Source of the DNA: Clostridia bacterium | GTDB lineage: Bacteria > Bacillota > Clostridia > Christensenellales > Aristaeellaceae | Reading direction: 5' to 3' | Length of the DNA: 64,000 nucleotides | Assembly (NCBI GenBank): GCA_017524615.1 | Contig: JAFXVJ010000019.1 | Span: forward strand, 1-64,000 | Shown: one piece after another, positions 27,265 to 36,122 of the stretch | How the letters are laid out: the number at the start of each line of letters is the position of its first letter | Numbering within the stretch: position 1 is the stretch's first letter | Made by a program: the position numbers and the translations under genes | Notes under the pieces: generated by a model | Database searches by the model: none | The model's input: the letters and a program-made list of their open reading frames with translations, nothing else | What the model was told of the DNA's origin: nothing

Positions 27265-28623
27265 TCAATAATCGGCCGCCAGGTTATCAAACAGCGTATA
27301 TTCGCCCAGCCAGGCCAGCTTGACTGTGCCCAAGGGGCCGTTCCTCTGCTTGGCCACGATGACCTCGGCGATATTATCCACCGGCGCGTCGGGATTGTTC
27401 CGCTGGTAGTAAGCCTCCCGGTGCAGGAACATGACCACGTCGGCGTCCTGTTCGATGGAGCCGGAATCGCGTAAATCGCTGAGCATGGGGCGGTATCCGC
27501 CGGCGCCGCGCTTTTCATTGGCGCGGCTGAGCTGGGCGCAGGCCACCAAGGGCACCTTCAGCTCCTGGGCGATGGCTTTCAGGCTTCGGGAAATGCCGCT
27601 GACCTCCACCTGCCGGCTTTCCGCCCGCTCGTCGGAGCCCATCAGCTGCAGGTAGTCCACGATGATCAGGTCCAGCCCATGATCCATCATCAGCCGACGG
27701 CAGCGGGAGCGCAGCTGGCCGGGGGTGAGGCCGGAGGTGTCGTCGATATACATTTCGCTCTTGGCCAAAGGGGCCAGGGTGCGGGCCAGCTTCATCCATT
27801 CCTCATCCTTGAGCAGGCCCCTGCGCACCGACTGCATGTTCACCCGGGCGTCGCCGCACAGAATGCGCATGGCGATCTGCTCCCGAGGCATTTCCAAGGA
27901 GAAGATGGCCACCTTGGCCCCCTTCCGGGCCGCGCGGGTGGCCATATTGATGGCGAAGGAGGTTTTGCCCATGGAAGGCCGGGCGCCCACCAGCACCAGC
28001 TCACCCCCGTGCAGGCCGGTGAGCAGGTTATCCAGCCCCGCATAGCCCGTGGTGATGCCGGACACGCCGCCCTTGAGCCGGGCGAATTCCTCCATTTGCT
28101 CATAGGTGCGGGTGAGCACCTCGCGGATATGCTGCAGGCTGTCGCCGCCGTCCCGGCGCATGACGATATCGAAAATCTTTTTTTCCGCCTGGGAGAGCAC
28201 CTGAGGCAGATCCATCTCCTGGGCGTAGCTCATCTGGGAAATCTCCCCGGACGCGGCAATCAGCCGCCGCAGGGTGGATTTTTCCGACACGATGCGGATG
28301 TAATCCTTCACGTTGACGGTGGTAGGCACGAACTGGGTCAATTCAATAAGGTACTCAATGCCGCCTACGCCGGGCAGGGTGTTGCGCCGGCCCAATTCCG
28401 CATCCATGGTCACCAGGTCGACGGCCATGTGGCTCAGAGCCAGGGCCTTGGCGGCGTCGAAAATTTCCCGATGCGCGGGCACGTAAAAATCATCGGCGGA
28501 CAGCATTTCCACCGCGGAGGAAACCGCGTTGCCGCTTTGCAGCATGGCGCCCAGCACCGAGCGTTCCGCTTCGGTGCTGTGAGGCGGCACCGGGGCGAAC
28601 CCGGCAGAGGCAGGCGCGTCCAT
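27265..28623 (-). CDS. dnaB: Replicative DNA helicase DnaB/DnaC
   Basis: A 452-residue hexameric helicase that unwinds DNA at the replication fork. The N-terminal domain (about 10-115) starts PPHSTEAERSVLGAML; the RecA-like domain carries Walker A GARPSMGKTSFAIN near 213, a Walker B LDLIIVDYLQLM near 314, an arginine-rich GISRSLKAIAQEL, and the DLRDSGSIEQDADVVMFLHR segment near 375. The length is normal for the family. The start ATG overlaps the rplI stop (TAATG), so the genes are translationally coupled. A terminator follows at 27171-27203. Confidence 0.97.
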   Translation of the reverse strand: MDAPASAGFAPVPPHSTEAERSVLGAMLQSGNAVSSAVEMLSADDFYVPAHREIFDAAKALALSHMAVDLVTMDAELGRRNTLPGVGGIEYLIELTQFVPTTVNVKDYIRIVSEKSTLRRLIAASGEISQMSYAQEMDLPQVLSQAEKKIFDIVMRRDGGDSLQHIREVLTRTYEQMEEFARLKGGVSGITTGYAGLDNLLTGLHGGELVLVGARPSMGKTSFAINMATRAARKGAKVAIFSLEMPREQIAMRILCGDARVNMQSVRRGLLKDEEWMKLARTLAPLAKSEMYIDDTSGLTPGQLRSRCRRLMMDHGLDLIIVDYLQLMGSDERAESRQVEVSGISRSLKAIAQELKVPLVACAQLSRANEKRGAGGYRPMLSDLRDSGSIEQDADVVMFLHREAYYQRNNPDAPVDNIAEVIVAKQRNGPLGTVKLAWLGEYTLFDNLAADY

Positions 28624-29075
28624 TATGCCTCACCGCCGGACACGCGCACCAGCATTTTGGCGTTGATCTCGGGGTACAGCTTCACGATCACTTCCGTTTC
28701 CCCCACGGTGCGGATGGGCTCGCTCAAATCGATTTTGCGCTTGTCGATGTCCACGCCGTGCTGGGCCTTGAGGGCCTCGGCGATTTCAGCGCCGGTGACG
28801 GAGCCGTAGAGCCGTCCCTGGGCCCCGCACTTGGCGATCACATGGATCACCTTGCCCCGCAGGGAAGCGGCCTTCTTTTCAGCCTCCAGGCGGCGCTCCG
28901 TTTCCCGGGCGCGGGCCGCGGCCTGCTTGCGCTCCACTTCCTTGGCGGCGCCGGGCGTGGCCTCCACGGCCAGCTTCTTGGGGAACAGGAAGTTGCGGGC
29001 GTAACCGTCGCTGACGTTGACGATCTCCTGCTTCTTGCCCACGCTTTTCACATCGGCCAGCAAAATCACTTTCAT
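28623..29075 (-). CDS. rplI: 50S ribosomal protein L9
   Basis: A 150-residue L9. The N-terminal 23S rRNA-binding domain ([20 protein letters not shown] then [16 protein letters not shown]) is joined by a long charged helix (residues 42-75) to the C-terminal domain ([20 protein letters not shown]). Length and layout are typical. It is preceded by AAAGGAGG and lies 2 nt after the yybS-like gene, in the conserved clostridial order yybS-rplI-dnaB. Confidence 0.97.
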   Translation of the reverse strand: MKVILLADVKSVGKKQEIVNVSDGYARNFLFPKKLAVEATPGAAKEVERKQAAARARETERRLEAEKKAASLRGKVIHVIAKCGAQGRLYGSVTGAEIAEALKAQHGVDIDKRKIDLSEPIRTVGETEVIVKLYPEINAKMLVRVSGGEA

Positions 29076-29077
29076 AA

Positions 29078-30217
29078 TTATATACCCTCCTTTGGTTCAC
29101 GCGGCTTGCGCAATCCGCGCAAATTGACAAGTTGATCGAACACGCCCAGGATCATCAGCAGCCTGGTCATCATCAGCAGCAGCGGCACGATGATCCGCCA
29201 CGTGCGCTTGCGGTTCCGCATATGCTGGATATAATTCAGCAGCGCCAGGCCCTGCAGGGAAAACACGGCGGAGGCGGCGGAATACAGGATCATTCCCGCC
29301 ACCGCCAGCGCGGGCGTGCCGCTGTACTGCAGCAGGTATCCCCCAGCCAGGGCTACGCCCACCTGCCAGCCCATGCCCCGGGGAATGAACCACGTCCTCA
29401 GGGGCGGCATGCCCAGGTCGGGAAAGTTCATCGTGCGTTTGGCGGTTTCATCCGCTTCCTCGTCCTGGCGCAAAAACTGGCGTTTCTCTTCCGCCAGATA
29501 CCCGAACCTGAGCGGCAGCAGCAGGCAGCCCACGCCGCCCAGCACGCTCTGGCCGGCGATCAGGCCGGGCACCATGCTCTCCAGCTGGGAAGAGACGAGC
29601 GCGTTCACAGACAGCAGCATGTCCTTGCGCACCTCCTCCGGGATGGAAAACACGCCGGAGCGAAGGGAATCCGCCATCGCATCCCGCAATTGCTGGGCCC
29701 GCTCCTGGGTCAGCTGGATCACGCCGATGCGGTCGTACAGCTCTATCAGCAAATAATCGCCCAGCTCCCACTGGCGCAGGGCATCCTCCGCCGCTTTGCC
29801 CGCGGCCTGATAGAGGCTGGCTTCCGTCCAGCCCTGCAAAAGCGCGTACAGGGCGGCGAAGCACGCCACATGGACGCCGATCATCACCGCGCAGCCCTTC
29901 CAGAAGGGAATACGGCGCAGAATGATCCATACGAAGGCCCCCACCAGAGGCAAAAGATACACCGCGCCCACGATCAGGCCCTTTTCCCCGGCCAGCATAT
30001 GCATGCTCACCAGCGCCGCGGTCAGGCCCAGCGCCATGGGCAGCGCGCCGGCGCACAGGCCCGCGGTGCACAGCAGCACAGGCGCCAGGTATATCAGCAC
30101 CAGCGCCGCATACAGCCCGCCCACCAGCGAGCGGGACAACAGCAAAATCGGTATCACCAGCACGGCAGACCAAATCACCGCCGCCCGGGCAGACCGGGTC
30201 AGGGGAAAATCTTTCAT
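29078..30217 (-). CDS. DUF2232 (YybS-like) membrane protein
   Basis: A 379-residue integral membrane protein with about eight to nine hydrophobic segments and a hydrophilic stretch near residues 130-195. It matches the YybS/DUF2232 group by topology and by its place before rplI and dnaB. The family includes likely substrate-binding membrane subunits; the role here is unknown. The frame is open 56 codons further upstream, but AAGGAG 5 nt before the ATG at 30217 and the start of the first hydrophobic helix right after it decide the start. In many Firmicutes gdpP (c-di-AMP phosphodiesterase) lies between this gene and rplI; here the gap is 2 nt. Confidence 0.82.
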   Translation of the reverse strand: MKDFPLTRSARAAVIWSAVLVIPILLLSRSLVGGLYAALVLIYLAPVLLCTAGLCAGALPMALGLTAALVSMHMLAGEKGLIVGAVYLLPLVGAFVWIILRRIPFWKGCAVMIGVHVACFAALYALLQGWTEASLYQAAGKAAEDALRQWELGDYLLIELYDRIGVIQLTQERAQQLRDAMADSLRSGVFSIPEEVRKDMLLSVNALVSSQLESMVPGLIAGQSVLGGVGCLLLPLRFGYLAEEKRQFLRQDEEADETAKRTMNFPDLGMPPLRTWFIPRGMGWQVGVALAGGYLLQYSGTPALAVAGMILYSAASAVFSLQGLALLNYIQHMRNRKRTWRIIVPLLLMMTRLLMILGVFDQLVNLRGLRKPREPKEGI

Positions 30218-30387
30218 ACACGCTCCTTGCATCGGGTGCTTATTGATCCTTATCCATCGGCAACTGTTCAGGCGCGGAATCGGGACGCAGGGCAAAGCGC
30301 GCCTGCGGGGGGATGCAATGCCCGCCCGCGCGGATTTCACGTCTTTCACGTATTCCGCGTATTTCGTGCTTTTTTCGTTTTTCACAT

Positions 30388-30411
30388 ATCTGTTCAGTCC
30401 GCCGAACAGAT
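30388..30411. promoter_or_regulatory. Inverted repeat at the yybS transcription start
   Basis: ATCTGTTC (30388-30395) and GAACAGAT (30404-30411) form a perfect 8-bp inverted repeat with an 8-nt centre, placed about where transcription from the promoter at 30418-30446 begins. It could be an operator or a 5' stabilising hairpin. Confidence 0.4.
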
Positions 30412-30417
30412 ACGTCT

Positions 30418-30446
30418 ATTGTAAATTCTTCCGTTCTTTTTGTCAA
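30418..30446 (-). promoter_or_regulatory. Promoter of the yybS-rplI-dnaB operon
   Basis: On the minus strand TTGACA (30441-30446), 17-nt spacer, TACAAT (30418-30423). The leader to the yybS start codon is about 195 nt. The promoter lies 6 nt beyond the stop codon of the ABC transporter gene. Confidence 0.8.
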
Positions 30447-30451
30447 CCGGG

Positions 30452-32320
30452 TCACTGCCTGGCGCTTTCCGCCTCCAGGGCCTTTTTGAACTGGGTTTCG
30501 TACAGCTCGGTGTACACACCGCCGGCTTTCACCAGCTCCGCATGCACGCCCCGCTCCACAATGCGGCCGTCCTTCACCACCAGGATCTCATCCGCCGCCA
30601 GGATGGTGCTGAGGCGATGGGCGATCAAGATGCTGGTGCGCTCCTGAATGATGGGCTCGATGGCCTCCTGGATCTTGGCCTCGGAAATGGAATCCAGGGC
30701 GGAGGTGGCTTCGTCAAAGACCAGCAGCGCCGGATTCTTCAGCAGCACCCTGGCGATGCTCAGCCGCTGCTTTTCGCCGCCGCTGAGCTTCAGCCCCCGG
30801 TTGCCCACCATGGCGTCCAGGCCCAGCTCCTGCTTCTGGACGAATTCGTAAATGTTGGCCTTTTCGCAGGCGGCGATCAATTCCGCCTCGGTGGCGTCCG
30901 GCTTGGCATAGAGCAGGTTTTCCCGGATGGTGCCGTTGAACAGGTAGGTTTCCTGGCTCACGATGCCCACGTTTTTCCGCAGGAAGGAAAGATCCAGCTT
31001 TTTCACGTCGGTGCCGCCGAAGGTGACATGGCCTGCCTGGCAATCATACAGCCGGGGGATCAGGTTGATGATGGTGCTCTTTCCGCTGCCGGACGGCCCC
31101 ACGATGGCCACGCTGCGGCCGGCCTTCAGGGTGAAGGAAATATCGTGCAGGATTTGCCGTTCCGGGTCGTAGGAAAAATCCACGTGAGAGAATTCCACGC
31201 TGCCGTCGCAGGAAGCGGGGGTGACGGCGTCCGGAGCGTTCTCGATTTCCACCGGCAGGTCGTAGTATTCGAAAATGCGGGTGAACATGGCCATGGACCG
31301 GATCCATTCCACCTGGATATTCAGCAGCTGATTCACCGGGCCGTACATCCTGCCCAGCAGCGCCACCATGACCGTGATGTCGCCCACGGTCAGTTCCGTA
31401 TGGCCGTATTTCATCATCAGCAGGCCGCCCACCAGGTACAGCAGCATGGGCCCGATGGAGGAAAACGTGGAGATGATCATGAAAAACCAGCGGCCTGCCA
31501 TGCTTTCCTTGATGTTCAGCTTGATCATCCGGCCGTTGACTTCTTTATACCGGGCGTATTCATAATCCTCCTTGCCGAACAGCTTCACCAGCATCTGGCC
31601 GCTGACCGACAGGGTTTCATTCAGGATGCCGTTGATTTCATCGTTGCACGCCTGGGATTCCCGGGTCAGGCTCCAGCGGGTTTTGCCCGCGAAGCGGGAG
31701 GGGATGACGAACAGCGGGATCACCAGCACCCCCAGCCCTGCCAGAATGGGATTGCGCCCGAACATCACCACCAGCGCGGCAATGAGCGTGATGGAGTTGG
31801 ACAGGATGGAGGTGAACGTGCCTGTGATCACCGACTGCACCCCGGAAATATCGCTGGTCATGCGGGTGATGATATCGCCCTGATTGTTGGTGGTGAAAAA
31901 TCGCTGGCTCATCTTTTGCAGGTGGGCATACATTTTGTTGCGCATGTCGAAGGTGATGTGCTGGGCGATCCAGGCGTTCAGATAATTCTGCCCCACGCCG
32001 ATCAGGTTGCTGCCCAGCGTCACCGTCAGGGACAGCACGATCAGCCAAACCAGCGCCTCGACGGGCTCCTTGCCCGCCAAGGCCCCCACCGGCGCCTTCC
32101 CTGCCAGCACGTCCACGATCCGGCCCGTTAAAATGGAGGGATACAGCCCCAGCAGCGAGGACAGGGCGATGGCGCACAGGATCAGCAAAAACTGCTTCCA
32201 ATAAGGCTTCAGATATGAAAACACCCGCTTGAGCAGCGCGCTGGTCACCTTGGGCCGATTGGCCTTTTCCTCTTCCGTCAAAAAACCGCGCCCCATATGT
32301 CCGCCCGCTCGCATGGACAT
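30452..32320 (-). CDS. ABC transporter, fused permease and ATPase (exporter type)
   Basis: A 622-residue half-transporter. Residues about 40-330 contain six membrane helices of the type I exporter fold (with ITRMTSDISGVQSVITGTFT near 120); residues about 370-610 are the ATPase: Walker A GPSGSGKST near 408, Q-loop VSQETYLFNGTIREN near 455, signature LSGGEKQRLSIARV near 510, Walker B LLVFDEATSALD near 530, H-loop AHRLSTI near 565. It probably works as a homodimer exporting a lipid, peptide or drug; no partner half-transporter is present. GGGAAGGGAA precedes the ATG at 32320. Promoter at 32374-32402. Confidence 0.93.
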   Translation of the reverse strand: MSMRAGGHMGRGFLTEEEKANRPKVTSALLKRVFSYLKPYWKQFLLILCAIALSSLLGLYPSILTGRIVDVLAGKAPVGALAGKEPVEALVWLIVLSLTVTLGSNLIGVGQNYLNAWIAQHITFDMRNKMYAHLQKMSQRFFTTNNQGDIITRMTSDISGVQSVITGTFTSILSNSITLIAALVVMFGRNPILAGLGVLVIPLFVIPSRFAGKTRWSLTRESQACNDEINGILNETLSVSGQMLVKLFGKEDYEYARYKEVNGRMIKLNIKESMAGRWFFMIISTFSSIGPMLLYLVGGLLMMKYGHTELTVGDITVMVALLGRMYGPVNQLLNIQVEWIRSMAMFTRIFEYYDLPVEIENAPDAVTPASCDGSVEFSHVDFSYDPERQILHDISFTLKAGRSVAIVGPSGSGKSTIINLIPRLYDCQAGHVTFGGTDVKKLDLSFLRKNVGIVSQETYLFNGTIRENLLYAKPDATEAELIAACEKANIYEFVQKQELGLDAMVGNRGLKLSGGEKQRLSIARVLLKNPALLVFDEATSALDSISEAKIQEAIEPIIQERTSILIAHRLSTILAADEILVVKDGRIVERGVHAELVKAGGVYTELYETQFKKALEAESARQ

Positions 32321-32373
32321 AGCATTCCCTTCCCTTCCCGCGCAGCCGGATGCCGCGCTGTGCTGTATGAAAA

Positions 32374-32402
32374 ATTATACAGGATTCTCTTTTTTTCTTC
32401 AA
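32374..32402 (-). promoter_or_regulatory. Promoter of the ABC transporter gene
   Basis: On the minus strand TTGAAG (32397-32402), 17-nt spacer, TATAAT (32374-32379), about 50 nt before the start. Confidence 0.75.
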
Positions 32403-32481
32403 TAGAAAAAGGTACGGAAACCGGAGCGCGCTGGGCAAATTTACAAAATGTTTCCATTTGCGCTGGGGAGATCCCGGGCGC

Positions 32482-33390
32482 TCAGGCGTCGCACGCATCC
32501 CAGATCCGGCGGGCGTTCAGCAGGCTGACGGCGCAGGCGTACGGGGCGTCCTCCAGGCCCTCAAACTCAATGGCGATGTCCCCGTCGTAGCCCGATTGCT
32601 TCAGGGCCCCCAGCACCGCCCATACATCCAGATCGCCCTGCCCCAGGATGGCGCCGCGCAGGTATTTGCCGCCCCGGGAGCGGAACCACCTGCCCGCGCA
32701 GTCAAACTGGGTGCTGTCGCCGGGATCCCGGGAACGGATGTAGAAATCCTTCAAATGCACCATTTGTGCCCGGGACGCCAGGGCTTTCGCCGCCGCTGCG
32801 GCGTCCTCATCCACACAGACTGTGTTGCCCGTATCCAGCAGCAGGCCGTAATTCTCATGACGGACCCGGTCAAGGATGCGCAGCACCCGGTCGCTGCCGT
32901 TGGCGAAAAACCCGTGATTTTCGATCAGGGTGAACACCCCGCGCTCTTTCCCGTGCTCCGCAACCCGGGCCGCCGCCTCCGCCATGACGGGCAGCCAGCG
33001 GTCAAAATCCCGGACGCCGTTTTCCGCCTGGGGCCTGCGGAAGCCGCTCACGTCATGGCGCATCCGGGGCACGCCCAGCTCCGCCGCGATATCCACCTCG
33101 TGGCACACCCGCCGGATTTCATCCTCCAGCGCCTGGCCTTCCCGGCAGAAATCCGCCAGCACCGAATAATTGCACAGCGGCACGCCCGCGTCCCGGGCCC
33201 GCCGCCGGATCTGCCCGATCCGGCCTGTGTCGATCCTGCCCGTGGCCGGATCGTCCAGCCGAAACGCGAAAGGCACCAGTTCCATGCACGCCGCCCCATG
33301 GGCCGCCGCCCAGTCGATCACCTGCTCCAGCGTCATGCGTCCTTTTTTCATTTCTCCGTCCAGGGAATAGGAGCTCAGTCCGATCCGCAT
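32482..33390 (-). CDS. Sugar phosphate isomerase/epimerase-like TIM barrel
   Basis: A 302-residue protein of the xylose-isomerase-like AP endonuclease 2 family. It begins MRIGLSSYSLDG; metal-site candidates are FTLIENHG near 167 (Glu), LLLDTGNT near 198 (Asp), MVHLKDFY near 225 (His) and IAIEFEG near 279 (Glu). It probably interconverts a keto or hydroxy sugar. GGAGG 9 nt before the ATG at 33390 sets the start; the frame is open further but without ribosome site. It is divergent from the uridine kinase gene. No operon partner in the same direction gives a clue to substrate. Confidence 0.87.
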   Translation of the reverse strand: MRIGLSSYSLDGEMKKGRMTLEQVIDWAAAHGAACMELVPFAFRLDDPATGRIDTGRIGQIRRRARDAGVPLCNYSVLADFCREGQALEDEIRRVCHEVDIAAELGVPRMRHDVSGFRRPQAENGVRDFDRWLPVMAEAAARVAEHGKERGVFTLIENHGFFANGSDRVLRILDRVRHENYGLLLDTGNTVCVDEDAAAAAKALASRAQMVHLKDFYIRSRDPGDSTQFDCAGRWFRSRGGKYLRGAILGQGDLDVWAVLGALKQSGYDGDIAIEFEGLEDAPYACAVSLLNARRIWDACDA

Positions 33391-33503
33391 GCATATCCAC
33401 CTCCGTTTTCTCCAGTATACCACAAACCGGGCCGGCGCGCACCCATTTTCTGCCGCTTCGGAATATCTGGCCGCCTTTCCCGGTCCGATCCCGCAATTCG
33501 CTA

Positions 33504-33532
33504 TTGACGCGGCGATAAAAATGCAGTATTTT
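33504..33532 (+). promoter_or_regulatory. Promoter of the uridine kinase gene
   Basis: TTGACG (33504-33509), 17-nt spacer, TATTTT (33527-33532), about 30 nt before the start codon. Confidence 0.6.
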
Positions 33533-33562
33533 GGTGAAAACACGCAAGGGGGAAAAGCGGCA

Positions 33563-34177
33563 ATGCTGTTTATCGGAATCTGTGGCGCCAGCGGCTCGGG
33601 CAAAACCACGCTGGCGGATGAATTGGTGCGGGATATGGGCGTGGAAAGCCTGGTGATCAATCAGGACGCCTACTATCTGGATCATCCGGATCTGACCTTC
33701 GAGGAAAGGACCCATCTGAATTACGACGAGCCCAGCGTCTTTGATCACGATCTGCTGTACAGGGACATCTGTGATCTGCTGGAAGGCAAAAGCATCACCC
33801 GCAAGGCCTACGATTTTTCCCAGCATTGCCGCTGTGATACCGACCAGCTCATTCATCCCGCCCCGGTGATCATCGTGGAAGGCATTCACGCGTTCTATGA
33901 CCCGCGCCTGCGGGATAAAATGTTCCTGAAGCTGTATATCAACGTGGAGCCGGATATCTGCCTGCTGCGCCGCATTTCCCGGGATATCAAGGACCGCGGC
34001 CGCCAGATCGACAACATCGCCGAGCAGTATCTGGCCACCGTCAAGCCTATGTATGACCGCTACATCCGCAATTATATCCACGATGCCGACGTGGTGGTGA
34101 TGAAGGGCGGCAAAAACACGCGCATCGTGTCCATCCTGGCCGGTTACCTGCAATCCACCCTGCGGGGGCAGGATTGA
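33563..34177 (+). CDS. udk: Uridine kinase
   Basis: A 204-residue P-loop kinase that phosphorylates uridine (and usually cytidine) in pyrimidine salvage. It begins MLFIGICGASGSGKTT (Walker A), followed by INQDAYYLDHPDLTFEERTH (substrate Asp and Tyr), NYDEPSVFDHDLL, YDFSQHCR and VIIVEGIHAFYDPRLRDKMF (Walker B and lid), all typical for Udk. The length is normal. The frame is open upstream, but the ATG at 33563 preceded by AAGGGGG and the promoter at 33504-33532 fix the start. Its stop codon overlaps the -35 box of the uxaC promoter. Confidence 0.93.
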   Translation: MLFIGICGASGSGKTTLADELVRDMGVESLVINQDAYYLDHPDLTFEERTHLNYDEPSVFDHDLLYRDICDLLEGKSITRKAYDFSQHCRCDTDQLIHPAPVIIVEGIHAFYDPRLRDKMFLKLYINVEPDICLLRRISRDIKDRGRQIDNIAEQYLATVKPMYDRYIRNYIHDADVVVMKGGKNTRIVSILAGYLQSTLRGQD

Positions 34178-34202
34178 CTTTTTCATGAATTCGCCCTATA
34201 AT
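34174..34202 (+). promoter_or_regulatory. Promoter of uxaC
   Basis: TTGACT (34174-34179), 17-nt spacer, perfect TATAAT (34197-34202). The -35 box overlaps the end of udk. Confidence 0.8.
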
Positions 34203-34271
34203 GAAGCCAAGCATTTGTGCCGGTTTCTCCCGCGGTGAGCGCCGGTGAATATCATAGAGGAGGATACCCGT

Positions 34272-35672
34272 ATGCAGCCTTTTATGGATGAAAATTTCCT
34301 GCTGTCCACAGAAACAGCGCGCACCCTGTTTCATGAGGCGGCCAAGGACATGCCCATCATCGACTATCACTGCCACCTGAGCCCCAAAGAAATCGCCCAG
34401 AACCTCAAATTTGACAACATCAGCCACCTGATGCTGGGCGGCGACCATTACAAGTGGCGCGCCATGCTCAGCTGGGGCGTGGATGAAAACCTGATCCGCG
34501 GCGACGGCGATCCCCGGGAAAAATTCATCGCGTTCGGCGACGCCCTGTCCCACGCCATCGGCAACCCCCTGTATCATTGGACCCATCTGGAACTGCAGCG
34601 GGTGTTCGGCATTCACACCCCGCTGAACCGGGATACCGCCGGGAAAATCTACGATCAGGCCAGCGAAATGCTCCAGGGCGACGATTTCCGCGCCAAGGCC
34701 CTGATCGACAAATTCAACGTGGATTATCTGTGCACCACCGACGACCCGGTGGACGATCTGTCCTTCCACAGGACCATCGCGGCCGATGGCGGCATGAAGG
34801 CCAAGGTGTACCCCGCCTTCCGCCCCGACAAGGCCATGAACATTGACCGGGCCGGTTTCGTGGAATACATCAGGCAATTGAGCCAGGTGGCCGGCATGGA
34901 AATCAGCTCCACCGCCGACGTGCTCACCGCCCTGGAGCGCCGGGTGGAATACTTCCACGCCTGCGGCGCCCGGATCTCTGACCACGCCCTGGACACCGTG
35001 CCGTGGGGCGAGCCCTCCTTCAAGCAGGCCGATAAGGCCTTCCATGCCGCCATGAACGGCGAGGAAATGAAGCAGAAGCACGTCGACAGCTACCGCACCG
35101 TGATCCTGGCGGGCCTGGGCGCCATGTATGCGCAGCGGGGCTGGGTGCAGCAGTACCACATCGGCGCTATGCGCAACAATAATACTGCCATGTTCCACCG
35201 CTACGGGCCGGACGTGGGCTTCGATTCCATCATCGACCAGCCTGTCGCCCAGCACCTGAGCCGTTTGATGGACCTGCAGGATGCCCAGGGCCAGCTGCCC
35301 AAAACCATCCTCTATACCCTCAATCCCGCCGCCAATCACGCCATCGGCACCATGCTGGGCAATTTCCAGCAGTCCGGCGTCAAGGGCAAGATCCAAATGG
35401 GCTCCGCCTGGTGGTTCCTGGATCAGCGGGACGGCATGGAGGAGCAAATGCGCACCCTGGCCAATTTGGGCGTGCTGGGCGCGTTCGTGGGCATGCTCAC
35501 CGACAGCCGCTCTTTCATCAGCTATCCCCGGCATGAGTATTTCCGCCGCATCCTGTGCAACCTGATCGGCAAGTGGGTGGAAAACGGCGAATATCCCCGG
35601 GATATGGAATTCCTCAAGGGCCTGATCCGGGATATCAGTTACAATAACGCCAAGGCGTATTTCGGAATCTGA
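34272..35672 (+). CDS. uxaC: Glucuronate isomerase (uronate isomerase)
   Basis: A 466-residue UxaC, which converts D-glucuronate to D-fructuronate and D-galacturonate to D-tagaturonate, the first step of hexuronate use. Hallmarks: PIIDYHCHLSPKEIA near 30 (metal-binding HxH), YKWRAML near 62, WTHLELQRVFGI near 100, DYLCTTDDPVDDL near 155, WVQQYHIGAMRNNN near 300 and GMLTDSRSFISYPRHEYFRR near 420. Length is typical. Start ATG 34272 follows GAGGAGG by 8 nt; an upstream GTG in frame lacks a ribosome site. No other hexuronate genes are adjacent; repeat copy C begins 22 nt after the stop. Confidence 0.96.
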   Translation: MQPFMDENFLLSTETARTLFHEAAKDMPIIDYHCHLSPKEIAQNLKFDNISHLMLGGDHYKWRAMLSWGVDENLIRGDGDPREKFIAFGDALSHAIGNPLYHWTHLELQRVFGIHTPLNRDTAGKIYDQASEMLQGDDFRAKALIDKFNVDYLCTTDDPVDDLSFHRTIAADGGMKAKVYPAFRPDKAMNIDRAGFVEYIRQLSQVAGMEISSTADVLTALERRVEYFHACGARISDHALDTVPWGEPSFKQADKAFHAAMNGEEMKQKHVDSYRTVILAGLGAMYAQRGWVQQYHIGAMRNNNTAMFHRYGPDVGFDSIIDQPVAQHLSRLMDLQDAQGQLPKTILYTLNPAANHAIGTMLGNFQQSGVKGKIQMGSAWWFLDQRDGMEEQMRTLANLGVLGAFVGMLTDSRSFISYPRHEYFRRILCNLIGKWVENGEYPRDMEFLKGLIRDISYNNAKAYFGI

Positions 35673-35694
35673 TCATGATTCACCTGATACGATT

Positions 35695-36118
35695 CTTCTA
35701 AAATCCAAATTGGCAAGGATGAAAAAAGAGCAAAGGGACGACGGGGCGTTCTCTTTCGGAGCCCGAAAGAGAACCAGAAAGGGCGCCATAATGGCTGCGT
35801 TGACCTACAGCTTCTGGCCCGGCCGCTGAAAGCGGCCAACCCGGATGCAAAGCATCCGGGGAAAGCCGGGGAATCATCCCCAGGGAAAAGCTCGCTTTTC
35901 TCTGAGGATGATCCCGGCTTTCATTGGGCCAGAAGCCCCAAACGTTCGCAATCCCAGCGTAACACGCGACAATTCCTTGGTTCTATCGATCAAGTAGCTT
36001 CGCGAGGAGTGGGTCCAGGGGATCATCCCCTGGCGCGGGGTTCAGGGGCCGCGAAGGCCCCTGCCTCGTCCTCCTGTTCTTATCTCTCTCTTTGCAAATT
36101 GTGTTTTAGAACGCGAAT
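35695..36118 (+). repeat. Dispersed hairpin element, copy C (full length)
   Basis: The clearest copy, 424 bp. Left end CTTCTAAAATCCAAATTGGC; right end GCAAATTGTGTTTTAGAACG, whose complement resembles the left end. In order: GTTCTCTTTCGG (35748-35759)/CCGAAAGAGAAC (35763-35774); outer stem CTTCTGGCCC (35811-35820)/GGGCCAGAAG (35926-35935) enclosing GGCCGCT/AGCGGCC (35821-35837), CCGGATGC/GCATCCGG (35841-35859) and a long arm pair 35862-35921; then CCAGGGG/CCCCTGG (36015-36033) and CAGGGGCC/GGCCCCTG (36043-36063). It fits exactly between the convergent ends of uxaC and the GH127 gene. Confidence 0.92.
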
Positions 36119-36122
36119 AATG

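Noticed and set aside
35718..35825. Small peptide gene in the dispersed element (MKKEQRDDGAFSFGARKRTR)
   Set aside because: Present in copies C and D but frame-shifted in copy B, with different ends, and overlapping a strong palindrome; coding is unlikely.
35695..36118. CRISPR array or rRNA-like gene in the hairpin element
   Set aside because: There are no regularly spaced short repeats and spacers, and no rRNA or tRNA signature in the palindromes.
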